A stretch of DNA of 30,649 nt. Source: Pseudomonadota bacterium (GTDB lineage Bacteria; Pseudomonadota; Alphaproteobacteria; Rhizobiales; Xanthobacteraceae). Positions 1 to 6,643 of this stretch are shown one piece after another. The notes under the pieces were generated by a model. The model worked only from the letters and a program-made list of their open reading frames with translations, searched no databases and was not told the origin of the DNA. Numbering within the stretch: position 1 is the stretch's first letter; every line of letters begins with the position of its first letter. The stretch covers positions 1-30,649 of the forward strand of contig JAEXHR010000134.1 in NCBI GenBank assembly GCA_023449855.1, read 5' to 3'. Both the position numbers and the translations under genes were made by a program.

Positions 1-7
1 GCCGTAG

Positions 8-35
8 GGCGGGTTAGGCGAAGCCGTAACCCGCC
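8..35. repeat. Palindromic intergenic repeat, copy 1
   Basis: Arms GGCGGGTTA (8-16) and TAACCCGCC (27-35) are perfect reverse complements around a 10-base loop that itself holds GGC-GAA-GCC. This is the shape of the short dispersed palindromes common between genes in Bradyrhizobium and its relatives. It lies just past the 3' end of the nitrile hydratase operon, so it may also form a hairpin in that transcript and act as a terminator or 3' stabiliser. The element may extend left of the window. Confidence 0.7.
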
Positions 36-61
36 GGCCGAAGTCCACATTGAAACTCCGC

Positions 62-87
62 GGCCGATTACCCTTCGCTAATCCGCC
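62..87. repeat. Palindromic intergenic repeat, copy 2 (imperfect)
   Basis: GGCCGATTA (62-70) and TAATCCGCC (79-87) form an inverted repeat with one mismatch around an 8-base loop. The sequence is a degenerate relative of the 8-35 palindrome, so two related units sit in tandem within 80 bases. It lies 14 bases past the stop of the nitrile hydratase accessory gene and could serve as its terminator, though there is no T-run. Confidence 0.5.
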
Positions 88-101
88 CAACGGAAATCAA
101 T

Positions 102-485
102 TTATTGCAGCTCGATCGGCTGGCCATGCGGCGTGCGGTCCGCGGCGCGGTCCCAGGCATCGCGATAGCGGTGCAGGTCGCCGCGCGTGGTCACGCCTTT
201 TTCCGCGATCAGGTTTTCCAGCGTCGCCAGCCAGTGCTGGTAATAGGTCTCGCCCGTATCGGGATCGCCGGCGGCCTGGGCGCGCTTGATCTCGGCGGAC
301 AAGGCCGCCGCCCATTCCGCCCAGGTGAAGACGCCGCGCTCATGCAGCGTCACCGTCATCGCAAAAGCCTGCGCTTCCCATGGCGCGCGAAACACCGGAC
401 CATCGGCATCGCGCGGGATGGTCGGGATGGAGGCGACGGCAACGATGGCGGCGGCGCGGTCGTTCGACATCACGGCGTCGGTCAC
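102..485 (-). CDS. Nitrile hydratase accessory/activator protein
   Basis: Small protein of the nitrile hydratase accessory family (P14K/NhlE-type), which in Co-type enzymes helps load cobalt into the alpha subunit and exchange subunits. Visible features are the conserved opening PRDADGPVFRAPWEAQAFAM, the LHERGVFTWAEWA segment and the YYQHWLATLENLIAEKG segment, which resembles the N-terminal half of the beta subunit, as expected for this family. It is third in the operon, after alpha and beta. Start choice: a GTG at 485 overlaps the beta stop (GTGA) and has GGAG eight bases upstream, whereas the ATG at 470 has no visible Shine-Dalgarno sequence. Either gives a protein of about 122-127 residues. 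Family assignment is confident; the exact start is not. Confidence 0.88.
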   Translation of the reverse strand: MTDAVMSNDRAAAIVAVASIPTIPRDADGPVFRAPWEAQAFAMTVTLHERGVFTWAEWAAALSAEIKRAQAAGDPDTGETYYQHWLATLENLIAEKGVTTRGDLHRYRDAWDRAADRTPHGQPIELQ

Positions 486-1141
486 GATACCGGCTCCAGA
501 TAGGAATCCCACGCATCCACCGAAACGGTGACATCGGGATCGCCGTCATCGCCCCACAGCTCGCTTCCGTCGAAGCGCACCGTATAGAGCCATTGCGGTG
601 CTTCGCCCTTGCCCATGGCGTTGCTGTCCGGAAACACATGCGCGCCATGCAGCAGCTCGATGGTGCCGACATGGCCGCGCACATAACGCGGCAAGCGTGT
701 GTGAGTGGTCGGCGCCATCACCTTGGCGCGAACGCGGTCGCCGACGGCAAAACGTGCAGGCGTGTCGATCTCGCGTTCGGTCGGGCCGCCACGACGGAGC
801 ATGGCATCGACCTCGCCGGGCTTCAGCACCGGCACATTCTTGCGCGGCAGCAGCGCCTGCCCGCTGTCAAGCTCCTCGCGCGAGACGAGGCCGCGCTCGG
901 CCATCAAAGTCTCGAGGCCGCCGAGCCAGACTTCGTAATAGCTGCGGTTGAGATAATCGCGCGGCGAGCGATTCTCGCGGGCATAGCGCGACATGTCGAT
1001 ATTCCACTGGCCAGGCCTCGCCATCGCCAGTGTGATGCCGAGCATGCGGCGCTCCCATTCGCCGTGAAAGATCGGCTCGTTCTGCTCGGGCTCGACTTTG
1101 CCAAAACCCTGATGGCCGCCCATGTCATGCGCGCCGTCCAT
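482..1141 (-). CDS. nthB: Nitrile hydratase beta subunit
   Basis: Beta subunit (219 residues) of the heterodimeric enzyme that hydrates nitriles to amides in the cytoplasm. The N-terminus MDGAHDMGG, with GFGKVEPEQNEPIFHGEWERR soon after, is the family hallmark. The C-terminal SH3-like barrel is visible in FAVGDRVRAKV, TRLPRYVRGHVGTIE and GEAPQWLYTVRFDGSELWG. The ATG at 1141 shares one base with the alpha stop (TGATG), so translation is probably coupled. The open frame continues upstream inside the alpha gene, but only this start gives the conserved beta N-terminus. Length is normal for the family. Confidence 0.96.
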   Translation of the reverse strand: MDGAHDMGGHQGFGKVEPEQNEPIFHGEWERRMLGITLAMARPGQWNIDMSRYARENRSPRDYLNRSYYEVWLGGLETLMAERGLVSREELDSGQALLPRKNVPVLKPGEVDAMLRRGGPTEREIDTPARFAVGDRVRAKVMAPTTHTRLPRYVRGHVGTIELLHGAHVFPDSNAMGKGEAPQWLYTVRFDGSELWGDDGDPDVTVSVDAWDSYLEPVS

Positions 1142-1797
1142 CACACCACCTCCGCCGGCTGCTTCGCCACGCCGGTGCCGATCATGCTGTCGCGGGTGAC
1201 GAGATCCGCAAGACGCTCCTCGCTCCAGCCCTCGGTGCCCTCCGGGCGCATGGGAACGACGAGATAGCGGATCTCGGCGGTGGAATCCCACACCTTGATC
1301 TTCGTCTCCTTCGGCAAGGCGACCCCGAAATCGCCGAGTACGCCGCGCGGATCGCGCACCGCCTTGGAGCGATAGGGCGCGGCCTTGTACCAGACCGGCG
1401 GCAGGCCGAGCACCGACCACGGATAGCAGGAGCACAGCGTGCACACGACCATGTTGTGGGTGTCCGGCGTGTTGACCACGGCGACGATGTGCTCGCCCTG
1501 GCGGCCCTCATAGCCGAGTTCGGCGATGGCCGGCGTCGCGTCCTTCAACAAGCGCGCGTAATAAGCGGGATCGCTCCACGCTTTGGCGATGACATGGGCG
1601 CCGTTGCGCGGGCCGACCTTGGTCTCATAGGTCTGGATCAGCTCGTCCAGCGCTGCGGGATCGACATAGCCTTTCTCGACCAGAATGCTCTCCAGCGCGC
1701 GCACGCGCAGCTCGGTCTCGGACAATTCCGAATGGTCGTGGTCATGGTGATGACCGTGATGATGACCGTGGTCATCGTGATGATCGTGCCCGCTCAT
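1141..1797 (-). CDS. nthA: Nitrile hydratase alpha subunit, cobalt type
   Basis: Catalytic alpha subunit (218 residues). The metal claw is C119-T-L-C122-S123-C124 followed by YPWSVLGLPP. Thr in the second position (CTLCSC rather than CSLCSC) is the established marker of cobalt rather than iron enzymes, and Cys122 and Cys124 are the residues normally oxidised to sulfinate and sulfenate. An unusual feature is the first 22 residues, which contain 12 histidines interleaved with Asp and Gly, a likely metal-binding tail. The ATG at 1797 has GGAG about eight bases upstream; upstream in-frame codons lack family similarity. Order alpha-beta-accessory is typical of Co-type operons. The 161-bp gap to the divergent amidohydrolase must hold its promoter. 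Confidence 0.97.
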   Translation of the reverse strand: MSGHDHHDDHGHHHGHHHDHDHSELSETELRVRALESILVEKGYVDPAALDELIQTYETKVGPRNGAHVIAKAWSDPAYYARLLKDATPAIAELGYEGRQGEHIVAVVNTPDTHNMVVCTLCSCYPWSVLGLPPVWYKAAPYRSKAVRDPRGVLGDFGVALPKETKIKVWDSTAEIRYLVVPMRPEGTEGWSEERLADLVTRDSMIGTGVAKQPAEVV

Positions 1798-1958
1798 GGC
1801 GACATCTCCAATTTGGCCGCAGAATGCACCACAGATGCGGCGCACAGGCAACATGCGACACCCTGCCGAAACTGCAGGCGCGCTGCCCACTCTACAATCT
1901 TGCAGCCATAGCGGATTTACGTCATTCGACCCGCGTCAATGACGACGGAAGGTCAACC

Positions 1959-3605
1959 ATGTCCAAGCCCAGCCTGATCCTCACCGGCGGCCGCATTTTC
2001 TGCGGCCTCAACGAAGGTTTTGCCGAAGCGATCGCGCTCCAGGGCGACCGCGTGCTCGCCACCGGCAGCGCCGCTGAGATCGCCGAGATGGCTGGCCCGG
2101 ACACCCGCGTGATCGAACTGGCCGGCCGCACCGCGATCCCCGGCCTCAATGACGCGCATATGCATCTTCTGCCGCTCGGCCTGACCATGACCGAGATCAA
2201 TCTGCGGCCGGAGACCGGCGCCAACTCCATCGGCGAGATCCTGCGCCGCGTCGCCGAGAAGGCGAAGACCGCAAAACCCGGCGAATGGATCAATGGCCGC
2301 GGCTACGACCACAATGAACTCGCCGAAGGCCGCCATCCCACCGCCGAAGAGCTCGACACGGTGGCGCCGAACAATCCGGTCTATCTCAAGCGCACCTGCG
2401 GCCACGTGGCCGTGATCAACAGCGCGGCGATGCGCGAGGCCGGCATCGGCCACAACACGCCGGAGCCCGATGGCGGCATGATCGAACGCCGCGACAACAA
2501 GCTGACCGGCCTGATCGCCGAGCGTGCGCTGCGCCTGATCGTCGATGCGGCGCCAAAGCCGAGCGCCGAACGGCTGCGCGACGCCGTCGACCGCGCCAGC
2601 CGCTTCATGCTTTCGCAGGGCTTCACCGCTGTGATGGACGCTGCCGTCGGCATGGCTGCGGGTATGGACGAGATCGATGCCTATGAGCATCTGGCGAAGA
2701 CCGACGCGCTGCCGATCCGCACCTGGGTCTGCATCTATGGCAACACGGACGGCATCGGCGACAAGGCCTATGACGCCGGCTACCGCTTCGGCCGCGAGGT
2801 CGGCAAGCTGCGTTATGGTGCGATGAAAGTGTTCGGTGACGGCAGCGCCGGCGGCCTCACCGCGGCGATGAGCGAGCCCTATCTGGTCGGCGATCCCAAG
2901 AATCGCGGCATCTTCTGCTACACCGACAAGGAGATGCACGACTTCCTGTCGCATTATCACAATCGCGGCTACCAGCTTGCCATCCACGCCATCGGCGATG
3001 CCGCCATCGAGCAGGTGCTGTCGGGCATCGAGAAAGCGTCCACCGAGGCCAATCCGATTCTCGGCCGCCGCCATCGCATCGAACATTGCGGCTTCCTCTC
3101 GGACAGCCAGATCGCGCGCATGGCGGCCGGTGGCATCGATCCGGTGCCGCAGCCGGTCTTCATGTATGAATTCGGCGATCTCTACGTCACCAATGTCGGC
3201 CAGTCGCGCACAGATGTGGCCTATCCCATGCGCAAATGGTTCGAGGCGGGCCTGCATCCGGCCGCAAGCTCGGACGCGCCGGTCTCGACCACCGATCCGT
3301 TCAAGAATCTCTTCACGATGACCACGCGCATGTCGAACCGGCACACGGTGCTGGGCGAGGACCAGAAGCTCTCGATGGCGGAAGCGATCCACGCCTACAC
3401 CTATTTCGGCGCATATACGCAATTTGCAGAAAATAATGTCGGTCGTCTCGTGCCAGGCCAGCTCGCGGATATCGCGGTGCTGAGCCACGACGTCTTCACT
3501 GTCGCACCAGAGCAGGTGGAAAAAGACACGCGCTGCGATCTCACCATTCTCGGCGGCGAGGTGGTGTATGACCGGCTGGGACAGGTGGCGGAAGCAGCGG
3601 AGTAA
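1959..3605 (+). CDS. Amidohydrolase, YtcJ-like (amidohydrolase 3 family)
   Basis: Metal-dependent hydrolase of 548 residues. Metal-site landmarks are H67-M-H69 in PGLNDAHMHLLPLG, a candidate lysine K290 in MKVFGDGSAGG, H343 in LAIHAIGDAA, H376 in HRIEHCGF and D439 in SSDAPV. These are the landmarks of the YtcJ/NfdA branch, whose characterised members hydrolyse N-substituted formamides. The N-terminal LILTGGRIF strand and the C-terminal GQLADIAVLSHDVF are the small beta-sandwich that frames the barrel. ATG 1959 is chosen because GGAAGG sits six bases upstream; the open frame runs 45 codons further with no RBS or family similarity. It is divergent from nitrile hydratase. A shared role in nitrogenous-compound catabolism is inference and the substrate is unknown. 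Confidence 0.9.
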   Translation: MSKPSLILTGGRIFCGLNEGFAEAIALQGDRVLATGSAAEIAEMAGPDTRVIELAGRTAIPGLNDAHMHLLPLGLTMTEINLRPETGANSIGEILRRVAEKAKTAKPGEWINGRGYDHNELAEGRHPTAEELDTVAPNNPVYLKRTCGHVAVINSAAMREAGIGHNTPEPDGGMIERRDNKLTGLIAERALRLIVDAAPKPSAERLRDAVDRASRFMLSQGFTAVMDAAVGMAAGMDEIDAYEHLAKTDALPIRTWVCIYGNTDGIGDKAYDAGYRFGREVGKLRYGAMKVFGDGSAGGLTAAMSEPYLVGDPKNRGIFCYTDKEMHDFLSHYHNRGYQLAIHAIGDAAIEQVLSGIEKASTEANPILGRRHRIEHCGFLSDSQIARMAAGGIDPVPQPVFMYEFGDLYVTNVGQSRTDVAYPMRKWFEAGLHPAASSDAPVSTTDPFKNLFTMTTRMSNRHTVLGEDQKLSMAEAIHAYTYFGAYTQFAENNVGRLVPGQLADIAVLSHDVFTVAPEQVEKDTRCDLTILGGEVVYDRLGQVAEAAE

Positions 3606-3619
3606 CGCACGCCGCACAG

Positions 3620-3654
3620 CGCATGCGGCGGCACGCTCGAGGCAGCCGCATGCG
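3620..3654 (+). terminator. Hairpin after the amidohydrolase gene
   Basis: CGCATGCGGC (3620-3629) and GCCGCATGCG (3645-3654) are a perfect 10-bp inverted repeat with a 15-base loop, starting 15 bases after the amidohydrolase stop. There is no real T-run (GTTCAAAATGC follows later), so it may be a processing or stabilising hairpin rather than an intrinsic terminator. Confidence 0.4.
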
Positions 3655-3789
3655 AGCGTTCAAAATGCAACGCACCATCCGACAAGTTCGGTATCATGCT
3701 GCGATCATCAAACTGTCATAGTCGTTGATCTTCGCGCGTCCGCTGATACGCTGCATGCCGCTGGGGATGCAAAAGTGTGTGAGTGACGC

Positions 3790-3939
3790 ATGACCATATC
3801 CATGAAGGTACCTGCATCATCCCGCGAACAATTCCTGCTCATCGTGCAGCAGGAAATGGAACGCTTCGAGCGTGAAGAACGTGAATTGCGGAAGGAAGAG
3901 CGCGCCGAACGCGCCAGGCTCCTGAAGATTCCCGAATAA
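3790..3939 (+). CDS. Small charged hypothetical protein (49 aa)
   Basis: An ATG at 3790 opens 49 codons ending in TAA at 3937-3939. The product starts MTISMKVPASSREQFLLIVQ and continues as an almost uninterrupted Glu/Arg/Lys-rich segment (residues 21-45, pattern ExERFEREERELRKEERAER) expected to form a single charged alpha-helix or coiled coil. It stands alone between the amidohydrolase and the convergent MarR gene. The Shine-Dalgarno sequence is poor (GTGAGTGACGC), and an internal ATG at 3802 is an alternative start. Codon choice is coding-like (G/C-rich third positions) with no shadow partner. I do not recognise a family and assign no function; it is possibly a small nucleic-acid- or protein-binding peptide. 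Confidence 0.5.
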   Translation: MTISMKVPASSREQFLLIVQQEMERFEREERELRKEERAERARLLKIPE

Positions 3940-4039
3940 TCCCGGCGCGCGAATTCATCGCAGCCACACCCTCAGTCGCGCACCGCGTTCTTCAGCGGCT
4001 CGCTGCAATGATGGTCGCCGACCTGCTGCGGTATCGGCG

Positions 4040-4519
4040 CTATCGACGCGCGTTGTGGCGACTCTCGTCCTGCGAACTCGTCGGAAGATCGAAGCTGCTT
4101 TCCAGCTTGCTCAGAATACCGGCGAGCTGTTTGCGCTCCTGATGCGAGAGACAGGACAGGATCTCGCTCTCCTTCGCGACAAGGCGAGGCCACAGTTCAT
4201 CGAACAGCTTGCGCCCTGCGGCGGATAGTTTGAGCTCGAACGCCCGCCGATCGTCGCTGCTCCCGATCCGCGCGAGCAGGCCACGCTCCAGAAGATTGGT
4301 CACGGCGCGGCTGATGGTCGATTTGTGGGTGCTCGTGGATTCGACGATGAACTGCGCGCTGCAGGATGCATTCCTGAAGCCGAGCGTCGCCAGAACGCGC
4401 CATTCGGGAATCTCAAGACCGTAACGCGCGCGGTATTCCTCCGACAGCGCGGCGCTCACCTCGGCGGACAGCCTGTTGAGCCGGAAAGGCACGAAGCGAA
4501 ACAGATCGAACTCGTTCAT
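4040..4519 (-). CDS. MarR-family transcriptional regulator
   Basis: Winged-helix regulator of 159 residues. N-terminal helices (residues 5-35) for dimerisation are followed by GLEIPEWRVLATL (35-46), the recognition region around THKSTISRAVTNLLERGLL (64-82) and a wing with the MarR signature SDDRRAFELKLSAAG (88-102). The C-terminal dimerisation helices run to about 142. It is divergent from the hydroxylase/homogentisate operon with a 155-bp gap that contains a CACGTG-centred palindrome. By the usual MarR arrangement it would repress both directions until an aromatic acid, plausibly a hydroxyphenylacetate or homogentisate, binds. The characterised Pseudomonas homogentisate regulator HmgR is IclR-type, so this is a different regulatory solution. 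The ligand is inferred, not shown. Confidence 0.92.
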   Translation of the reverse strand: MNEFDLFRFVPFRLNRLSAEVSAALSEEYRARYGLEIPEWRVLATLGFRNASCSAQFIVESTSTHKSTISRAVTNLLERGLLARIGSSDDRRAFELKLSAAGRKLFDELWPRLVAKESEILSCLSHQERKQLAGILSKLESSFDLPTSSQDESRHNARR

Positions 4520-4577
4520 TCGGCACCCGCAAAATATCCGCGATCCATCTTGACGAGCGCCGGGGAGCGGCGCTTAG

Positions 4578-4597
4578 ATGGTTGCACGTGAAACTAT
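4578..4597. promoter_or_regulatory. Candidate MarR operator
   Basis: A 20-bp imperfect palindrome with 16 of 20 positions symmetric. Its core is TTGCACGTGAAA at 4582-4593, centred on CACGTG. It lies between the start of the divergent MarR gene (4519) and the hydroxylase ATG (4675). Size and position fit a MarR dimer site. No footprint evidence is possible here. Confidence 0.5.
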
Positions 4598-4674
4598 CAT
4601 AGAGAGACCGCACGCCATCGGCCAGTCCGATGTTGATGCACAAGCTCCGACACGGGAACCCAGGGACGTGGATC

Positions 4675-6285
4675 ATGGCGCAACAGGCCCGGCAATTCAG
4701 TTATCGCCGCCATGCCGATCAGGCACGCCCGGCGCATGACGCAGCGCACCATCCGGTGGTCGTTGTCGGCGCCGGCCCTGTCGGGCTGTCGCTGGCCATC
4801 GACCTTGCTCTCCGCGGGCAGAACGTCGTGCTGCTCGACGACGCCGACCGGATCGGCGAGGGCTCGCGCGCCATCTGCTTTTCCAAGCGCTCGCTCGAAT
4901 ATTGGGACCGCCTCGGCGTCTGCGACCGGATGATCGAGAAGGGCGTGGTGTGGAATGTCGGCAAGATCTTCTCGGGCCCGGACCTGCTCTACCAGTTCGA
5001 CCTGCTGCCTGAAGACGGCCACAAGATGCCGGCTTTCATCAACCTGCAGCAATATTATGCGGAAGCCTTCCTGGTCGACCGGCTGCACGATCTGCCGGGC
5101 ATCGACCTGCGCTGGCGCAACAAGGTGACCGGCCTCACGCAACGCAACGATCATGTCGAACTCACGGTCGATACGCCGGATGGCCCATATCGGCTTCGCG
5201 CGGATTATGTCGTGGCCTGCGACGGGGCGCGCTCGACCATGCGCAATATGGTCGGCGCCACATTCGACGGCGAGGTGTTCGAGGACCAGTTCCTGATCGC
5301 CGACGTCAAGATGACCGCGGAGTTTCCGACCGAACGCTGGTTCTGGTTCGATCCGCCGTTTCATGCCGGCCAGTCGGCGCTGCTGCATCGCCAGCCCGAC
5401 AATGTCTGGCGGATCGATCTGCAGCTCGGCCGCGATGCCGATGCAGCCGCGGAACGACAGCCGGACAAGGTGCGCCCGCGCATCGCGCGCATGCTCGGCC
5501 ATGACGATTTCGCGTTCGAATGGATTTCGATTTACAAATTCCAGTGCCGCCGCATGCAGCGCTTCGTCCATGAGCGCGTGATCTTCGCGGGCGATGCCGC
5601 GCATCAGGTGTCGCCCTTCGGCGCACGCGGCGCCAATTCCGGCCTGGAAGACGCCGAGAATATCGCCTGGAAGCTTGCCGCGGTCCTGCGCGGCGCAGCG
5701 CCGGCCTCGCTGCTGGCGAGCTACGATCTCGAACGCGGCTTCGCGGCGGACGACAATATCCGCGCCTCCACCCATGCCACCGATTTCATGGCTCCGCCTT
5801 CGCCGCAGGAGCAGCGTTTGCGGCAGGCCGTTCTCGCGCTCGCCAAAGAGACGGAATTTGCCAAGCGCATGATCAATGGCGGGCGACTGTCGGTGCCTTC
5901 GGTCTATCCCTCTCCGCTGTCCACGGCCGATAACGACGCATGGCGCAGCGGCCCCTGCCCGGGCACCCACATGCCCGATGTGCCGCTGACCACCGACGAC
6001 GGCGCCCATGTGTTTCTCTCCGAGTGCTTCGCCACGGCCGGGCGCGGCTTCACCATGCTGCAGACGGATGCCAGCGCCATCGAACTGCCCGACGGCGTCG
6101 CACGTCTGGTGATCGGCGACGACGCGCAGCTGCGGGATTCCGGCGGGCTGTTCAAGAAGCGCTACGGCGCCGATCCCGGCACGGCCTATCTGCTGCGCCC
6201 GGACGGCTATGTTGCCGCGCGCTTCCAGCACCCGACATCGCAAGCGGTCGCCGCAGCCTTTGCGCGCGCCAGCGGCCGGGCGTGA
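4675..6285 (+). CDS. FAD-dependent aromatic hydroxylase, probable 3-hydroxyphenylacetate 6-hydroxylase (MhaA-like)
   Basis: Class A flavoprotein monooxygenase of 536 residues. The FAD Rossmann fingerprint is GAGPVG at 32-37 with the acidic strand end VVLLDD. The NAD(P)H/FAD 'DG' motif is CDGARSTMRN (D183-G184), and the second FAD motif is IFAGDAAHQVSPFGARGANSGLEDAENIAWKL (G306-D307). A C-terminal thioredoxin-like extension from about residue 420 is as in MhpA/phenol hydroxylases. It is followed nine bases later by a DUF2783-like small protein and then by hmgA, maiA and fahA. That pairing parallels Pseudomonas putida MhaA/MhaB, which converts 3-hydroxyphenylacetate to homogentisate. Start: ATG 4675 is downstream of the palindromic operator; in-frame ATGs at 4630 and 4636 are also possible. 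Substrate is inferred from context. Confidence 0.85.
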   Translation: MAQQARQFSYRRHADQARPAHDAAHHPVVVVGAGPVGLSLAIDLALRGQNVVLLDDADRIGEGSRAICFSKRSLEYWDRLGVCDRMIEKGVVWNVGKIFSGPDLLYQFDLLPEDGHKMPAFINLQQYYAEAFLVDRLHDLPGIDLRWRNKVTGLTQRNDHVELTVDTPDGPYRLRADYVVACDGARSTMRNMVGATFDGEVFEDQFLIADVKMTAEFPTERWFWFDPPFHAGQSALLHRQPDNVWRIDLQLGRDADAAAERQPDKVRPRIARMLGHDDFAFEWISIYKFQCRRMQRFVHERVIFAGDAAHQVSPFGARGANSGLEDAENIAWKLAAVLRGAAPASLLASYDLERGFAADDNIRASTHATDFMAPPSPQEQRLRQAVLALAKETEFAKRMINGGRLSVPSVYPSPLSTADNDAWRSGPCPGTHMPDVPLTTDDGAHVFLSECFATAGRGFTMLQTDASAIELPDGVARLVIGDDAQLRDSGGLFKKRYGADPGTAYLLRPDGYVAARFQHPTSQAVAAAFARASGRA

Positions 6286-6294
6286 GGAGCGATC

Positions 6295-6507
6295 ATGGCG
6301 CTATCGACGCAATCGAATTTTGCCAATCCCGATGCCGCCTATCGCAGCATCGTCGAGGCGCATCGCGGGCTCAGCGACACGCAAAGCGCGGCGCTCGACA
6401 CCGCCCTGGTGCTGATCCTCGCCAATCACATCGGTGACATCGAGGTGCTGAAGGATGCGCTGGCGCTGGCGAAACGGCGGCTGCCGGAGACAGGCAAAGA
6501 TACATGA
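6295..6507 (+). CDS. DUF2783-like small protein, possible MhaB-like coupling subunit
   Basis: Small protein of 70 residues, mostly predicted alpha-helical (FANPDAAYRSIVEAHRGLSDTQSAALDTALVLILANHIGDIEVLKDALALAKRRL). It has the look of the DUF2783 family, which accompanies FAD hydroxylases. The gene starts nine bases after the hydroxylase stop with GAGGAG overlapping that stop, so the two are translated together. The characterised MhaAB 3-hydroxyphenylacetate hydroxylase needs a coupling protein of similar size (MhaB), and by analogy this protein could couple NADH oxidation to hydroxylation. The family assignment is from memory of its composition and context; the coupling role is inference. Confidence 0.75.
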   Translation: MALSTQSNFANPDAAYRSIVEAHRGLSDTQSAALDTALVLILANHIGDIEVLKDALALAKRRLPETGKDT

Positions 6508-6511
6508 GCAT

Positions 6512-6615
6512 CGTCATTGCGAGCGTAGCGAAGCAATCCAGAAAGCCAAGAACTGGATTGCTTCGTCGCTACGCTAAGAGGAAAGCCGGAGGCTTTTCTT
6601 GACCCCGCAATGACG
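6512..6615. repeat. Dispersed inverted-repeat element inside the catabolic operon
   Basis: The left arm (6512-6541, starting CGTCATTGCGAGCGTAGCG) is mirrored by CTGGATTGCTTCGTCGCTACGCT at 6553-6575 and GCAATGACG at 6607-6615. The two halves of the right arm are split by 31 bases. The sequence type is a recurrent intergenic palindrome of alphaproteobacterial genomes. Within the split, AAAGCC (6582-6587) and GGCTTT (6591-6596) form a small hairpin followed by TCTT. It fills nearly all of the gap between the DUF2783-like gene and the MBL-fold gene. The transcript would fold into a long stem there, which could separate or stabilise the two halves of the operon mRNA. Confidence 0.85.
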
Positions 6616-6643
6616 ACTGGAATTGAAAGAAGGACATTCAACG

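Noticed and set aside
1953..3617. 554-codon minus-strand open frame across the amidohydrolase gene
   Set aside because: The amidohydrolase frame holds the full metal-ligand set. The antisense frame is an Ala/His/Arg/Asp-rich mirror typical of high-GC genes.
3700..3760. Possible FNR/FixK-type site from ATCAA and TTGAT fragments
   Set aside because: The half-sites are in the wrong order and far from the four-base spacing that the consensus requires.
4597..6243. 548-codon minus-strand open frame across the hydroxylase gene
   Set aside because: The plus strand encodes a protein with intact FAD motifs. The antisense product is a low-complexity Arg/Ala/Gly/His sequence without recognisable motifs.
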